Source of the DNA: Pseudomonadota bacterium
GTDB taxonomy: Bacteria; Pseudomonadota; Gammaproteobacteria; Burkholderiales; Burkholderiaceae_D
NCBI GenBank assembly: GCA_023392035.1
Contig: JAEVZY010000044.1
Coordinates: forward strand, 1-15,526
Direction of reading: 5' to 3'
Length of the DNA stretch: 15,526 nt
Below the pieces are notes generated by a model. That model worked only from the letters and a program-made list of their open reading frames with translations, searched no databases and was not told where the DNA came from. Of the stretch, positions 1 through 7,757 are shown piece after piece (within the stretch, counting starts at the first letter, position 1; each line of letters begins with the position of its first letter). The translations under genes were made by a program, and so were the position numbers.

Positions 1-637
1 CGGCGGCGGTGATGATGCCCAGCGTGCCCTCGGCGCCGATGAACAGGTCGCGCAAGTCATAGCCGGTATTGTCCTTGCGCAGGCCGCGCAAGCCGTCCCA
101 GATCTCGCCCTCGGCGGTGACCACTTCCAGCCCCAGGCACAGCTCGCGCGCATTGCCATAGCGCAGTACGCCGGTGCCGCCGGCATTGGTGGAGAGATTG
201 CCGCCCACGGTGCAACTGCCTTCCGAAGCCAGCGACAATGGATAGAGCCGATTGGCGGCAGCGGCCGCATCCTGCACGTTGGCCAGCACGCAGCCGGCTT
301 CCACCGTGATGGTGTTGTTGATGCCATCCAGCGCGCGGATGCGGTTGAGGCGGGTGAGCGAAATCACCACCGCCTGGCCGCTGGCATCGGGCACACTGCC
401 CAGCACCAGGCCGGTGTTGCCGCCCTGCGGCACGATGGGTACGCGGTATTGCGCGCACAGCTGCACCAGTTGCGCCACTTCCCGGGTGCTGGCGGGGCGC
501 AGCACGGCCAGGGCGCTGCCGGTGAAGCGCTGGCGGTGGTCGGTCAGGTAGCCCGCCTTGTCGGCCTCGCTCACCAGCACCTGCGCCGCGCCGATCGCCT
601 GGCGGCAGGCGGCCAGAAAATCTTGCTCGACGCTCAT
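1..637 (-). CDS. FAD-binding oxidase of the GlcD/D-2-hydroxyacid dehydrogenase family (C-terminus cut by window edge)
   Basis: The gene starts at 637 and runs off the left edge; 212 N-terminal residues are visible. They form the FAD-binding PCMH-type domain of flavoproteins that oxidise D-2-hydroxy acids (glycolate, D-lactate, D-2-hydroxyglutarate). Visible FAD-site motifs are PQGGNTGLVLGS (residues 70-81), GSCTVGGNLSTNAGG (140-154) and LRKDNTGYDLRDLFIGAEGT (186-205), all typical of the family. The substrate-specifying C-terminal half is outside the window, so the substrate cannot be named. The ATG lies three bases after the stop of the DUF2069 gene, with an AAGG-like ribosome site overlapping that stop, so it is the third gene of a wrbA-led minus-strand operon. 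The family is certain; glycolate versus lactate versus 2-hydroxyglutarate is open. Confidence 0.9.
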   Translation of the reverse strand, partial: MSVEQDFLAACRQAIGAAQVLVSEADKAGYLTDHRQRFTGSALAVLRPASTREVAQLVQLCAQYRVPIVPQGGNTGLVLGSVPDASGQAVVISLTRLNRIRALDGINNTITVEAGCVLANVQDAAAAANRLYPLSLASEGSCTVGGNLSTNAGGTGVLRYGNARELCLGLEVVTAEGEIWDGLRGLRKDNTGYDLRDLFIGAEGTLGIITAA

Positions 638-640
638 GCC

Positions 641-1045
641 TTACTCATTCACGGATTCGGAGGCTTTCTTGATCGCTTCCTGCGCCAGCTTGCGCGCGTT
701 CTGCTTGAAGGGCCGCAGATAGAGCAGGGTGGAGAGGAAGAACACCAGCACCAGCAGGACTTCGGCGCCGGCCATCCAGCGCGACCAGCCGCTTTCGGTG
801 CTGACCCGCACCACGCCTTCGGCCAGGTAGAGCAGGATCAGCATTGACGACCATTGCAGGGTATAGACATCGCGCTTGATGATGCCGCGCAAGGGGATCA
901 GCAGCGGCACCACTTTCAGCACCAGCCAGGAACCGCCGGGCCGCAGCGGGGCCACCAGGGTTTCCCAGGCAATGCACAGGACGATCAGGGCCACCATGCT
1001 GATGCAGGCGGTCAGATAAAGCGAGTGATGCCAGTTCTTGTTCAT
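641..1045 (-). CDS. DUF2069 family small inner-membrane protein
   Basis: This 134-residue protein has four predicted membrane segments at about residues 10-33, 37-58, 62-81 and 89-112, followed by a short basic and helical cytoplasmic tail rich in Lys and Glu. Length, topology and the conserved motif around PLLIPLRGI (about 47-55) match the DUF2069 family, whose function is not known. The start at 1045 was chosen because its ATG overlaps the wrbA stop as ATGA, which points to translational coupling, and because the hydrophobic region begins ten residues later. A longer in-frame reading back to 1168 would add a non-membrane extension lying entirely inside wrbA and is not credible. It sits between wrbA and the FAD oxidase gene in what looks like one transcript. 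Confidence 0.88.
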   Translation of the reverse strand: MNKNWHHSLYLTACISMVALIVLCIAWETLVAPLRPGGSWLVLKVVPLLIPLRGIIKRDVYTLQWSSMLILLYLAEGVVRVSTESGWSRWMAGAEVLLVLVFFLSTLLYLRPFKQNARKLAQEAIKKASESVNE

Positions 1046-1668
1046 GAGCGGTTCTGCGGTGAGCGGTCTTGCAGGCGGCTGGCGGTCTGCGCCAGGCGCT
1101 TGCCCAAAGCTTGCGCCAGGTTGCGGCTTTCGTCGGACAATTTTGGATCGCCTTTGACGCCGGACCAATGACTTGCGCCATACGGCGCGCCGCCGGTCGA
1201 GGTGCTCATCAATTCAGGTTCGGTATAGGGCAGGCCCAGGAGCAGCATGCCGTGATGCATCAGCGGCAGCATCATCGACAGCAGGGTGGTTTCCTGTCCG
1301 CCATGCAGGCTGCCGGTGGAGGTGAATACGCAAGCCGGCTTGCCCGCCAGCGCGCCGGACAACCAGAGCGAGGAGGTGCCGTCCCAGAAATATTTCATGG
1401 CGGCGGCCATGTTGCCGAAGCGCGTGGGCGAACCCAGGGCCAGGCCATCGCATTCGACCAGGTCGGACAGTTCGACATAGGGCGGGCCGCTGGTCGGAAT
1501 TTCAGGCTCGGTGGCCTCGCTCACCGGCGACACGGCGGGCACGGTACGCAGGCGGGCATCGCAGCCGCTGACGCTTTCGACGCCCTGGGCGATTGCCTCG
1601 GCCAGGGCACGGGTGGCGCCATTGCGGGAATAGTAGAGAACGAGCAGGGTGAGATTGGCGCTGGACAT
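1042..1668 (-). CDS. wrbA: NAD(P)H:quinone oxidoreductase, WrbA-type flavodoxin-fold protein
   Basis: The 208-residue protein belongs to the WrbA family: FMN-binding, usually tetrameric, cytoplasmic enzymes that reduce quinones by two electrons and so avoid semiquinone radicals. The FMN phosphate loop is visible at residues 12-19 (YYSRNGAT). A second FMN region is GSPTRFGNM (79-87) and a third is STGSLHGGQETT (117-128), all characteristic of WrbA rather than of electron-carrier flavodoxins. Length is close to the family norm of about 200. It is the first gene of a minus-strand operon with the DUF2069 protein and the FAD oxidase. A perfect TATAAT lies only five bases before the ATG, so the mRNA may be leaderless. 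The C-terminal tail (QDRSPQNRS) is polar and probably disordered. Confidence 0.93.
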   Translation of the reverse strand: MSSANLTLLVLYYSRNGATRALAEAIAQGVESVSGCDARLRTVPAVSPVSEATEPEIPTSGPPYVELSDLVECDGLALGSPTRFGNMAAAMKYFWDGTSSLWLSGALAGKPACVFTSTGSLHGGQETTLLSMMLPLMHHGMLLLGLPYTEPELMSTSTGGAPYGASHWSGVKGDPKLSDESRNLAQALGKRLAQTASRLQDRSPQNRS

Positions 1669-1673
1669 GCCGT

Positions 1674-1679
1674 ATTATA
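1674..1679 (-). promoter_or_regulatory. Putative wrbA -10 element (TATAAT) very close to the start codon
   Basis: Read on the minus strand, this is an exact TATAAT whose last base is five bases before the wrbA ATG. A normal start about seven bases downstream would fall on or beside the ATG, implying a leaderless message. No good -35 hexamer is visible at the expected distance. On the plus strand the overlapping TATTAT (1673-1678) could serve as -10 for the divergent YihY-family gene. Confidence 0.5.
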
Positions 1680-1711
1680 GGCCGCCCCTGTTCGAGGAAA
1701 AACATCCGCGC

Positions 1712-2998
1712 ATGTCGTCCAACGCCCTGAGCGCCGTTCGCGGCCTGACCCTGACGCAATTGCGCGACCTGTTGCGCTTCGCCGCCCGTCGTCTGTCCGA
1801 AGAGCGCTTGCCGCAGGCCGCCGGCGGCCTGACTTTCACCACCGTGCTGGCGGTGGTGCCGGTGCTGACGATCGCCTTCGCCATCTTCACCACCTTTCCG
1901 CTGTTCGACACCTTTCGCAAGGCGCTGGAAGCGTACTTCTTCAAATCGCTGATGCCGCATGGCATAGCCAATACCATCCTTGGCTATCTCAACCTGTTCG
2001 CCAGCCAGGCCAAGCGGCTGTCGGCCATTGGCGGCGTGGCCCTGATGCTGACCGCGCTGGCCATGATCGCCATGGTGGATCGCACCTTCAACCAGATCTG
2101 GCGCGTCAAGCACGCGCGGCCTTTCGCCCAGCGCATCCTGATCTACTGGGCGATCCTGACCCTGGGGCCGCTGATGAGCGGCATTTCGCTGACCGCCTCC
2201 GCCTATCTGTTTGACGCCACCTCGGCCGCGGTGGGCGGCATGCCGTTTGCGGGCGGCGTGTTCTTCACCACTTTGTCGCTGGTGCTGGTCACGGCCATGT
2301 TCACCCTGTTGTACATGGTGGTGCCCAATCGCGCCATCAACCTGGGCGACGCCCTGGTGGGTGGCGTGTTCGCGGCGGTGGCTTTCGAGATTTCCAAGCG
2401 CGCCTTCGCGATTTTCGTGGCCAAGTTTCCGACCTATACCGTGGTGTATGGCGCGCTGGCGGCGGTGCCGATTTTCCTGCTGTGGATTTACGTTGGCTGG
2501 CTGATCGTGCTGATCGGCGCCGTGATTACCGCCGCGCTGCCGGTGGTGCGGCATGAACGCTGGTGGCATGTGGCTGCGCCCGGCAGCGCCTTCGTCGATG
2601 CGATGAGCGTGTTGTCGGTGCTGGTGCAGGCGCGCGCCAGCGCCGAGAGCGCGGCGGTGAACCTGGCGCAGCTGCGCGATCGCACCCGCCTGGGTTTTGA
2701 TGAAGCCGAGAGCCTTCTGGAAAAGATGCTCGAAGCCGGCTGGGTCGGCCGCATCAAGGCCGACGAAGTGCGCCGGGTGAAGTGGGGCCGCAAGCCCGAA
2801 GACGGCCTGGACCGCTGGACCCTGCTGGCCAACCCGCAGCAATTGCGCCTGGCCGACGTGTATCGGCTGTTTGTCTTCGGTGCGGCCGAGAACGAGGCGC
2901 TGGCCAAGCAGGTGGAGGCGGCCGTGGAGCAGGGCCTGTCCGCCACGCTGCAGGAGTGGTTCAAGGCTGATGCTCAAGGTCCGATGACCAAGGCCTGA
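1712..2998 (+). CDS. YihY/BrkB (UPF0761) family inner-membrane protein
   Basis: The protein has 428 residues from the chosen start. The N-terminal 290 residues hold about six hydrophobic helices with the family pattern: a first segment after EERLPQAAGGLTFTTVLAVV, the motif MIAMVDRTFNQIW near residues 114-126, and a last long segment near WIYVGWLIVLIGAVITAAL. The soluble C-terminal part (about 300-428) resembles the winged-helix-like tail seen in longer YihY proteins. The family was once annotated as ribonuclease BN; that activity belongs to another gene, and the true role is unclear. The ATG at 1712 is preferred over in-frame ATGs at 1649 and 1667 because those lie in or at the start of divergent wrbA and would place its promoter inside the coding region; a GAGGA stretch at 1694-1698 is a rather distant ribosome site. 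It converges on the hydrolase gene with only 24 bases between stops. Confidence 0.88.
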   Translation: MSSNALSAVRGLTLTQLRDLLRFAARRLSEERLPQAAGGLTFTTVLAVVPVLTIAFAIFTTFPLFDTFRKALEAYFFKSLMPHGIANTILGYLNLFASQAKRLSAIGGVALMLTALAMIAMVDRTFNQIWRVKHARPFAQRILIYWAILTLGPLMSGISLTASAYLFDATSAAVGGMPFAGGVFFTTLSLVLVTAMFTLLYMVVPNRAINLGDALVGGVFAAVAFEISKRAFAIFVAKFPTYTVVYGALAAVPIFLLWIYVGWLIVLIGAVITAALPVVRHERWWHVAAPGSAFVDAMSVLSVLVQARASAESAAVNLAQLRDRTRLGFDEAESLLEKMLEAGWVGRIKADEVRRVKWGRKPEDGLDRWTLLANPQQLRLADVYRLFVFGAAENEALAKQVEAAVEQGLSATLQEWFKADAQGPMTKA

Positions 2999-3022
2999 TG
3001 CTCAGCGCCCGATGCCCACGTC

Positions 3023-3835
3023 TCAGGAAGGGCTGGCCATGAATCGCCGCAAGGCGTCCAGCACCTCATCCGGCGCCTCGGCCATCATCTGGTGCCCGCA
3101 TTCCAGATTCACCAGCCCGCCCTGCGGAAAAGCGCTGCGCAGGGTGGCGGCGCGCTTGGGCGGCGTCATGCTGTCGCGCGTGCCCAGCACCAGCAGGGTG
3201 GGGCATTGCACTGCCGCGGCGGCCTGTTCGCCGCCGGCATAGCGGTCGCAGGCACTGAGGTCGATATGGAAAATGGCTTCGCTGCTGCCGGCGGCGACCC
3301 GTTGCATCAGCCGCTCCGACATGCCTTGCACCCAGAAGCCCGGTCCCGGCGCCGAGGGTTTGGGCGCCAGTGTCGAGTGCGACCAGACGTTGACCATGGT
3401 GATGGCGCGCGCAGTGTCGTTCAAGGCCGCGTCCAGCAAGCCCTGCGACACTTTCATGGGATAGGCCACGCCCAGCATCGCCAAGCGCAGCGCCCGTTGC
3501 GGCGCATGGCCGGCCATATCAAGGGCCACCAGCGCACCCATGCTGTGGCCGACCAGGTTTACTTGTTGTACCCCGCAGGCATCCAGCAGCGCCAGCATCC
3601 AGTCGCGCATGGCTTCCACACTCGTCAAGGCTTTGCCGCCGCTGCGTCCGTGCCCGGGCAGATCGGGCGCCAGCACCGCATAGCCGTGGTGCGCGAAGTA
3701 ACGGCTTTGCAAACCCCACACCGAGTGATCGTTTTGCGCGCCATGGAGGAAGAGCATGACCGGCAGCGCAGGGTCGAAAGTCTTGCCGCCGGTGTAGCAG
3801 TAGGCGTCCTGGCCTTGCAGCTTCAGCTTCATCAT
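3023..3835 (-). CDS. Alpha/beta-fold hydrolase, serine esterase/lipase-like
   Basis: This 270-residue protein is a single alpha/beta hydrolase domain. The oxyanion motif HG is at residues 31-32, the nucleophile elbow GHSMG places the catalytic serine at 98, the acid is probably Asp221 (GTRDSM) and the base His248 (CGHQMM). PDLPGHGRS (57-65) is typical of the family. There is no signal peptide, so it should act in the cytoplasm. The substrate cannot be read from the sequence. Its ATG overlaps the metY stop as ATGA, so it is translated from the same message. It is too short and lacks the sequence pattern to be the homoserine acyltransferase MetX, although that enzyme has the same fold. A second ATG codon directly follows the first. 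Confidence 0.9.
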   Translation of the reverse strand: MMKLKLQGQDAYCYTGGKTFDPALPVMLFLHGAQNDHSVWGLQSRYFAHHGYAVLAPDLPGHGRSGGKALTSVEAMRDWMLALLDACGVQQVNLVGHSMGALVALDMAGHAPQRALRLAMLGVAYPMKVSQGLLDAALNDTARAITMVNVWSHSTLAPKPSAPGPGFWVQGMSERLMQRVAAGSSEAIFHIDLSACDRYAGGEQAAAAVQCPTLLVLGTRDSMTPPKRAATLRSAFPQGGLVNLECGHQMMAEAPDEVLDALRRFMASPS

Positions 3836-5145
3836 GCCGCTCCCATTTTTGCCGCGCGCAGGCCGCGTTGCAGGTCTTCGATCAGATCGTCGGCGTCTTC
3901 CAAACCGATCGACAGGCGCATCGTGCCTTCGCTGATGCCGGCCGCGACCAGTTGTTCCGTTGGTACGCGGAAGTGGGTGGTGGAGGCGGGATGGATCACC
4001 AGCGACTTGGCGTCGCCGACATTGGCCAGGTGCGAAAACACCTTGAGCGCATCGACAAATCGCCGGCCGGCGGCACGGTCGCCGCGCAGGCTGAAGGAGA
4101 ACACCGCGCCGCAGCCGCGCGGCAGCAGGCGTGCCGCCAGCGCATGATCGGGATGCCCGGGCAGCTCGGGATAGGACACCGATTCCACCTGCGCATGCTC
4201 GGCCAGGAATTGCACCACGCGGCGGGTGTTGGCCACATGCCGTTCCATGCGCAGCGAAAGGGTTTCCATGCCTTGCAAAATGGCGAAGGCATTGTGCGGA
4301 CTCATCACCGCGCCGAAGTCGCGCAGGCCCTCGCGCCGGGCGCGCAGGGCAAAGGCGCCGACAGTGGATTCTTCGCTGAATACCATGCCGTGAAAGCCGT
4401 CATAGGGTTCGCACAGTTCGCCGAAACGGCCGCTGCGCTCGAAGGCTTTTTGCCAATCGAAGCGCCCGCCATCCACCAGCAAACCGCCCACCGCCGTGCC
4501 ATGCCCGCACAGGAATTTGGTGGCCGAATGAAAAACCAGGTCCGCGCCCAGATCGAGCGGTTTCATCAGCCAGGGCGTGGTGAAGGTGGAATCCACCATC
4601 AAGGGCAGGTCGTTTTCATGCGCCAGTTCGGCCACGCGCGGGATGTCCAGCACGTCCAAGCCGGGATTGCCAAGCGTTTCGGCAAACAGCACTTTGGTCT
4701 GCGGACGGATGGCGGCACGCCAAGCATCGATATCGCGCGGATCGACAAAGGTGGTTTCCACCCCGAAGCGGCGCAGGGTATAGGCCAGCAGGTTTTGCGA
4801 ACCGCCATACAGCGCGCGCGAAGCCACGATGTGCGAACCGGCTCCAGCGATGGTGGCCAGGCCCAGATGCAGGGCGGCCTGGCCGCTGGCCACCGCGATG
4901 CCGGCCACGCCGCCTTCCAGTGCCGCAATCCGTTCTTCCAGTACCGCCGTGGTCGGATTGGAAATGCGCGAATACACGTGGCCCGAGCGTTCCATGTTGA
5001 ACAGGGACGCCGCATGGTCGGAATCGCGGAAAGTGTAGGAGGTGGTGAAATAGATCGGCGTGGCGCGTGCGCCGGTGACCGGATCCGGCGCCGAACCGGC
5101 GTGCAGGGCCAGGGTGTCGAAGCCGGGGTAGTGCGGGTCGCTCAT
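3832..5145 (-). CDS. metY: O-acetylhomoserine (or O-succinylhomoserine) sulfhydrylase, PLP-dependent
   Basis: This enzyme makes homocysteine directly from an activated homoserine ester and sulfide, in the direct sulfhydrylation route to methionine. At 437 residues it has the length of the MetY class; MetZ and MetB proteins are nearer 380-400. The PLP lysine is K210 in SATKFLCGHGTAVGG, and YSRISNPTTAVLEERIAALEG (58-78) is the conserved cofactor-phosphate and substrate region. The segment after residue 228 (RFDW, then SGRFGELCEPYDGFHG) is the insertion typical of MetY. The start is supported by a strong AGAGGAAG ribosome site just upstream. The downstream hydrolase gene overlaps its stop by four bases. 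Acetyl versus succinyl ester preference cannot be settled from sequence alone. Confidence 0.92.
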   Translation of the reverse strand: MSDPHYPGFDTLALHAGSAPDPVTGARATPIYFTTSYTFRDSDHAASLFNMERSGHVYSRISNPTTAVLEERIAALEGGVAGIAVASGQAALHLGLATIAGAGSHIVASRALYGGSQNLLAYTLRRFGVETTFVDPRDIDAWRAAIRPQTKVLFAETLGNPGLDVLDIPRVAELAHENDLPLMVDSTFTTPWLMKPLDLGADLVFHSATKFLCGHGTAVGGLLVDGGRFDWQKAFERSGRFGELCEPYDGFHGMVFSEESTVGAFALRARREGLRDFGAVMSPHNAFAILQGMETLSLRMERHVANTRRVVQFLAEHAQVESVSYPELPGHPDHALAARLLPRGCGAVFSFSLRGDRAAGRRFVDALKVFSHLANVGDAKSLVIHPASTTHFRVPTEQLVAAGISEGTMRLSIGLEDADDLIEDLQRGLRAAKMGAA

Positions 5146-5148
5146 GTC

Positions 5149-5156
5149 TTCCTCTC
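5149..5156 (-). promoter_or_regulatory. Ribosome-binding site of metY
   Basis: Read on the minus strand this is GAGAGGAA, three bases before the metY ATG at 5145 and with its GAGG core about six bases away. It is one of the stronger Shine-Dalgarno sequences in the window and fixes the metY start. Confidence 0.65.
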
Positions 5157-5199
5157 GGTATCTTCTTTTCGATTGCTCTTGTCAGTCGTCAATCTTCGC

Positions 5200-5229
5200 G
5201 CCAGCCTGCTTGCGGCTGGCTGGCTTTTT
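5200..5229 (+). other. GC-rich hairpin followed by T5 in the divergent metY/CBS intergenic region
   Basis: GCCAGCC (5200-5206) and GGCTGGC (5214-5220) form a perfect 7-bp inverted repeat around a 7-base loop, followed by TGGC and five T's (5225-5229). The shape resembles an intrinsic terminator on the plus strand, although it lies between two gene starts. It could be an attenuator in the leader of the CBS-domain gene, a stop for antisense transcription out of metY, or a protein-binding site. Confidence 0.4.
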
Positions 5230-5285
5230 GCCGACGCTTAAGCTACATTGCAAATGCCAGAACAACAAGCGGGGAGACATTCCCA

Positions 5286-5732
5286 ATGAAGGTTTCGGAA
5301 ATCCTCAAGGTCAAGGGCGATATCCTTTATACCGTCACGCCGAATACCCCAATTCTCGAAGCGGTAACCACCATGGCCGAGCGTGACATCGGCTCGCTGG
5401 TGGTGATGGAAGGCGGCAAGCTGGTTGGCATGCTGACTTTCCGCGAAGTGATCGGCACTTTGCCGGCCAACGGCGGTTCGGTTGGCAGCGAGACGGTGCG
5501 CAAGCACATGCTGGCCAATCCCGCCACCATCACGCCGGATACCGACGTCAATGAAGTGCGGCGCCTGATGCTGGAGCAACACGCGCGCTATGTGCCGGTG
5601 GTGGAAGGCAATACCCTGATGGGGGTGATGTCCTTTTACGACGTGGCCAGGGCGGTGCTGGAAGCGCAAAGCTTCGAGAACAAGATGCTCAAAGCCTATA
5701 TCCGCGATTGGCCGGCCGAAGGCGACGAATAG
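5286..5732 (+). CDS. Small CBS-domain-pair protein
   Basis: The 148-residue protein is essentially two CBS motifs in tandem (a Bateman module): about residues 7-62, containing TMAERDIGSLVVMEGGKLVG, and about 72-130, containing MLEQHARYVPVVEGNTLMG. Such modules bind adenine nucleotides or related ligands and usually regulate a partner domain; here there is none, so it may act as a stand-alone sensor. The partner is unknown. No signal peptide or membrane segment is seen. GGGGAG at 5271-5276 provides a good ribosome site. It is divergent from metY and lies 113 bases before the transporter-acyltransferase gene, so co-transcription with the latter is possible. A near-perfect 15-bp direct repeat covers its stop codon. 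Confidence 0.9.
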   Translation: MKVSEILKVKGDILYTVTPNTPILEAVTTMAERDIGSLVVMEGGKLVGMLTFREVIGTLPANGGSVGSETVRKHMLANPATITPDTDVNEVRRLMLEQHARYVPVVEGNTLMGVMSFYDVARAVLEAQSFENKMLKAYIRDWPAEGDE

Positions 5733-5755
5733 CGGGGAATGGCGTCGAATAGCGG
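5721..5755 (+). repeat. Two-copy 15-bp direct repeat spanning the stop codon of the CBS gene
   Basis: GGCGACGAATAGCGG (5721-5735) recurs as GGCGTCGAATAGCGG (5741-5755), 14 of 15 bases identical with a period of 20. The first copy contains the last codons and the TAG stop; the second lies just downstream in a different frame. It looks like a small local duplication. Confidence 0.75.
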
Positions 5756-5845
5756 CAAGTAGTACAGCCCGCGGCAGGCCGGGATGCGGAACCCGGTGTG
5801 AATGTGGTTTACTCAGCACCGTCTTCCACTGCACGCGCCCCTGCC

Positions 5846-7741
5846 ATGAGCCAGCATTCCGGTTCTTCCCAATTCTCGCTTCTGAAGCAGCGCCGTTTCG
5901 CGCCCTTCTTCTGGACCCAGTTCCTGGGCGCGTTCAACGACAATCTGTTCAAGGTCAGCTTGATGGTGGTGCTGACCTATGAAGCCATCAGCTGGACCAC
6001 GCTCAATACCGGGCTGCTCAACAACCTCATTCCCGGTCTATTCATTCTTCCTTTCGTGCTGTTCTCCGCCAGCGCCGGCCAATTGGCAGACAAGCTGGAA
6101 AAATCCTCGCTGGCGCGCACCGTCAAGTTGCTGGAAATCGGCATCATGCTGGTGGCCGGGGTGGGCTGGATGACCCACAACCTGTGGCTGCTGGTGGCGG
6201 CGGTGGTGGGCATGGGCCTGCATTCCACCTTGTTCGGTCCGGTCAAGTATGCCTATCTGCCGCAGCACCTGCGGCAGGATGAACTGATCGGCGGTAACGG
6301 CGTGGTGGAAATGGGCACCTTCGTCGGCATCCTGATGGGCGAAGTGCTGGGCGCGCTGCTGGTGCTGCAAAAGCCCTGGGGCATAGAACTGGTGGCGGGC
6401 GGCACGATTGCCATTGCCGCCGTCGGCTGGCTGGCCAGCCGCGCGATTCCACTGTCGCCGGCGGCGGCGCCGGACCTCGTCATCAACTGGAATCCGTTCA
6501 CGGAAACCCTGCGCAATCTGCGCTTCACGCGCCAGAACCGGCCGGTGTTTTTGTCGGTGCTGGGTAATTCCTGGTTCTGGTTTTACGGCGCCATCATGCT
6601 GGCGCAGTTTCCCGTGTATGCGCGCGACTATCTGCGTGGTGACCACAGCGTGTTCGTGCTGCTGCTGACGGTTTTTTCGCTGGGGATCGGCCTCGGTTCG
6701 CTCTTGTGTGAGCGGCTGTCCGGACGCAAGGTGGAAATCGGCCTGGTGCCTTTCGGCTCGATCGGCCTGACCGTGTTCGGGCTCGACCTGTTCCTGGCCA
6801 GCCTGACCTACACCAATACCGCGCTGGTCGATTTCCGTGGCTTCGTGCAGCAGGCCGGCAGCCTGCGCATCCTGTTCGATTGCGTGATGATCGGCGTCTT
6901 CGGCGGCTTCTACATCGTGCCTCTGTTTGCCATGATCCAGACCCGCTGCGCGCCGGGACATATCTCGCGCACCATCGCCGGCATGAACATCATGAATGCG
7001 ATCTTCATGGTGGCTTCCGCCGGCCTGGCGATGCTGATGCTGACCCTGGGTTTGTCGATTCCCGAGATTTTCCTCACTACCGCCATCCTGAATGCCGTGG
7101 TGGCTTTCTACATCTTCACCCTGGTGCCGGAATTCCTGATCCGCTTTTTGGCCTGGCTTTTGATTCACACCATCCACCGGGTGCAGACGGTGGACACCGA
7201 GCGCATTCCCGAATCCGGGCCGGCGGTGCTGGTCTGCAATCACGTGAGCTATGTGGATGCAATCGTCATCATGGCCGCCAGTCCGCGGCCGATACGCTTC
7301 GTGATGTATTACCGGATTTTCCGCATTCCGCTCTTGTCCTGGATTTTTCGCACCGCGCATGCGATACCGATTGCCACCGCCAAGGAAGACCCGGAAATCC
7401 TGGAGCGTGCCTTTGTTGAAATCGATCAGGCCCTGCATGAAGGCGAACTGGTCTGCATTTTTCCGGAAGGGCGGCTGACCTCGGATGGCGAGATCAGTGA
7501 ATTCAAGAGCGGCGTGGCACGGATCGTGGCGCGCAACCCGGTGCCGGTGATTCCCATGGCCTTGCGCGGTTTGTGGGGCAGTTTTCTCACCCGCAGTCCG
7601 GGCAATCCCTTCGAGCGCTCGTTCCGGCGCGGCTTGCGCTCCAAGCTGGCGCTGATTGTCGGGGCGCCGCTCGCGGGTTCGCAGGTGACGCCCGAAATGC
7701 TGCAGGAGCGGGTATCGGAATTGCGGGGGAGTTGGCGCTAG
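5846..7741 (+). CDS. LplT-like MFS transporter fused to PlsC-type 1-acylglycerol-phosphate acyltransferase
   Basis: The 631-residue protein has two parts. Residues 1 to about 415 are a 12-helix major facilitator domain that starts with RFAPFFWTQFLGAFNDNLFK, the hallmark of the lysophospholipid transporter LplT. Residues about 430-631 are a PlsC-type acyltransferase, with the H-X4-D motif at H466/D471 in NHVSYVD and the FPEGR motif at 539-543. By analogy with the E. coli LplT and Aas pair, it may bring lysophospholipids across the inner membrane and re-acylate them. The acyl-ACP synthetase domain present in Aas and in some longer fusions is absent, so the acyl donor is probably ready-made acyl-ACP or acyl-CoA. 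The start at 5846 is preferred; an in-frame ATG at 5798 would add 16 non-conserved residues. Neither has a good ribosome site. Confidence 0.9.
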   Translation: MSQHSGSSQFSLLKQRRFAPFFWTQFLGAFNDNLFKVSLMVVLTYEAISWTTLNTGLLNNLIPGLFILPFVLFSASAGQLADKLEKSSLARTVKLLEIGIMLVAGVGWMTHNLWLLVAAVVGMGLHSTLFGPVKYAYLPQHLRQDELIGGNGVVEMGTFVGILMGEVLGALLVLQKPWGIELVAGGTIAIAAVGWLASRAIPLSPAAAPDLVINWNPFTETLRNLRFTRQNRPVFLSVLGNSWFWFYGAIMLAQFPVYARDYLRGDHSVFVLLLTVFSLGIGLGSLLCERLSGRKVEIGLVPFGSIGLTVFGLDLFLASLTYTNTALVDFRGFVQQAGSLRILFDCVMIGVFGGFYIVPLFAMIQTRCAPGHISRTIAGMNIMNAIFMVASAGLAMLMLTLGLSIPEIFLTTAILNAVVAFYIFTLVPEFLIRFLAWLLIHTIHRVQTVDTERIPESGPAVLVCNHVSYVDAIVIMAASPRPIRFVMYYRIFRIPLLSWIFRTAHAIPIATAKEDPEILERAFVEIDQALHEGELVCIFPEGRLTSDGEISEFKSGVARIVARNPVPVIPMALRGLWGSFLTRSPGNPFERSFRRGLRSKLALIVGAPLAGSQVTPEMLQERVSELRGSWR

Positions 7742-7757
7742 GGTCGATGGGTCTGAG

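Noticed and set aside
1502..2977. A 491-codon open frame on the minus strand
   Set aside because: It is antisense to the well-recognised YihY-family gene and to the 5' part of wrbA; the translation is a Gln/His/Gly/Arg-rich shadow typical of high-GC DNA, with no known fold.
3023..3835. The alpha/beta hydrolase as a MetX-type homoserine acyltransferase, suggested by its overlap with metY
   Set aside because: MetX has the same fold but is about 100 residues longer and has its own conserved motifs, which are not seen; a generic esterase-like annotation is safer.
3868..5241. A 457-codon open frame on the plus strand
   Set aside because: Antisense to metY, whose family motifs and ribosome site are clear; the shadow has a low-complexity Gln/His/Gly-rich composition.
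5146..5285. A SAM riboswitch or other aptamer upstream of metY
   Set aside because: The 140-base interval shows one simple hairpin, read on the other strand, and nothing resembling a known SAM-aptamer core.
6038..7438. A 466-codon open frame on the minus strand
   Set aside because: Antisense shadow of the MFS-acyltransferase gene, His/Gln/Arg-rich without recognisable domains.
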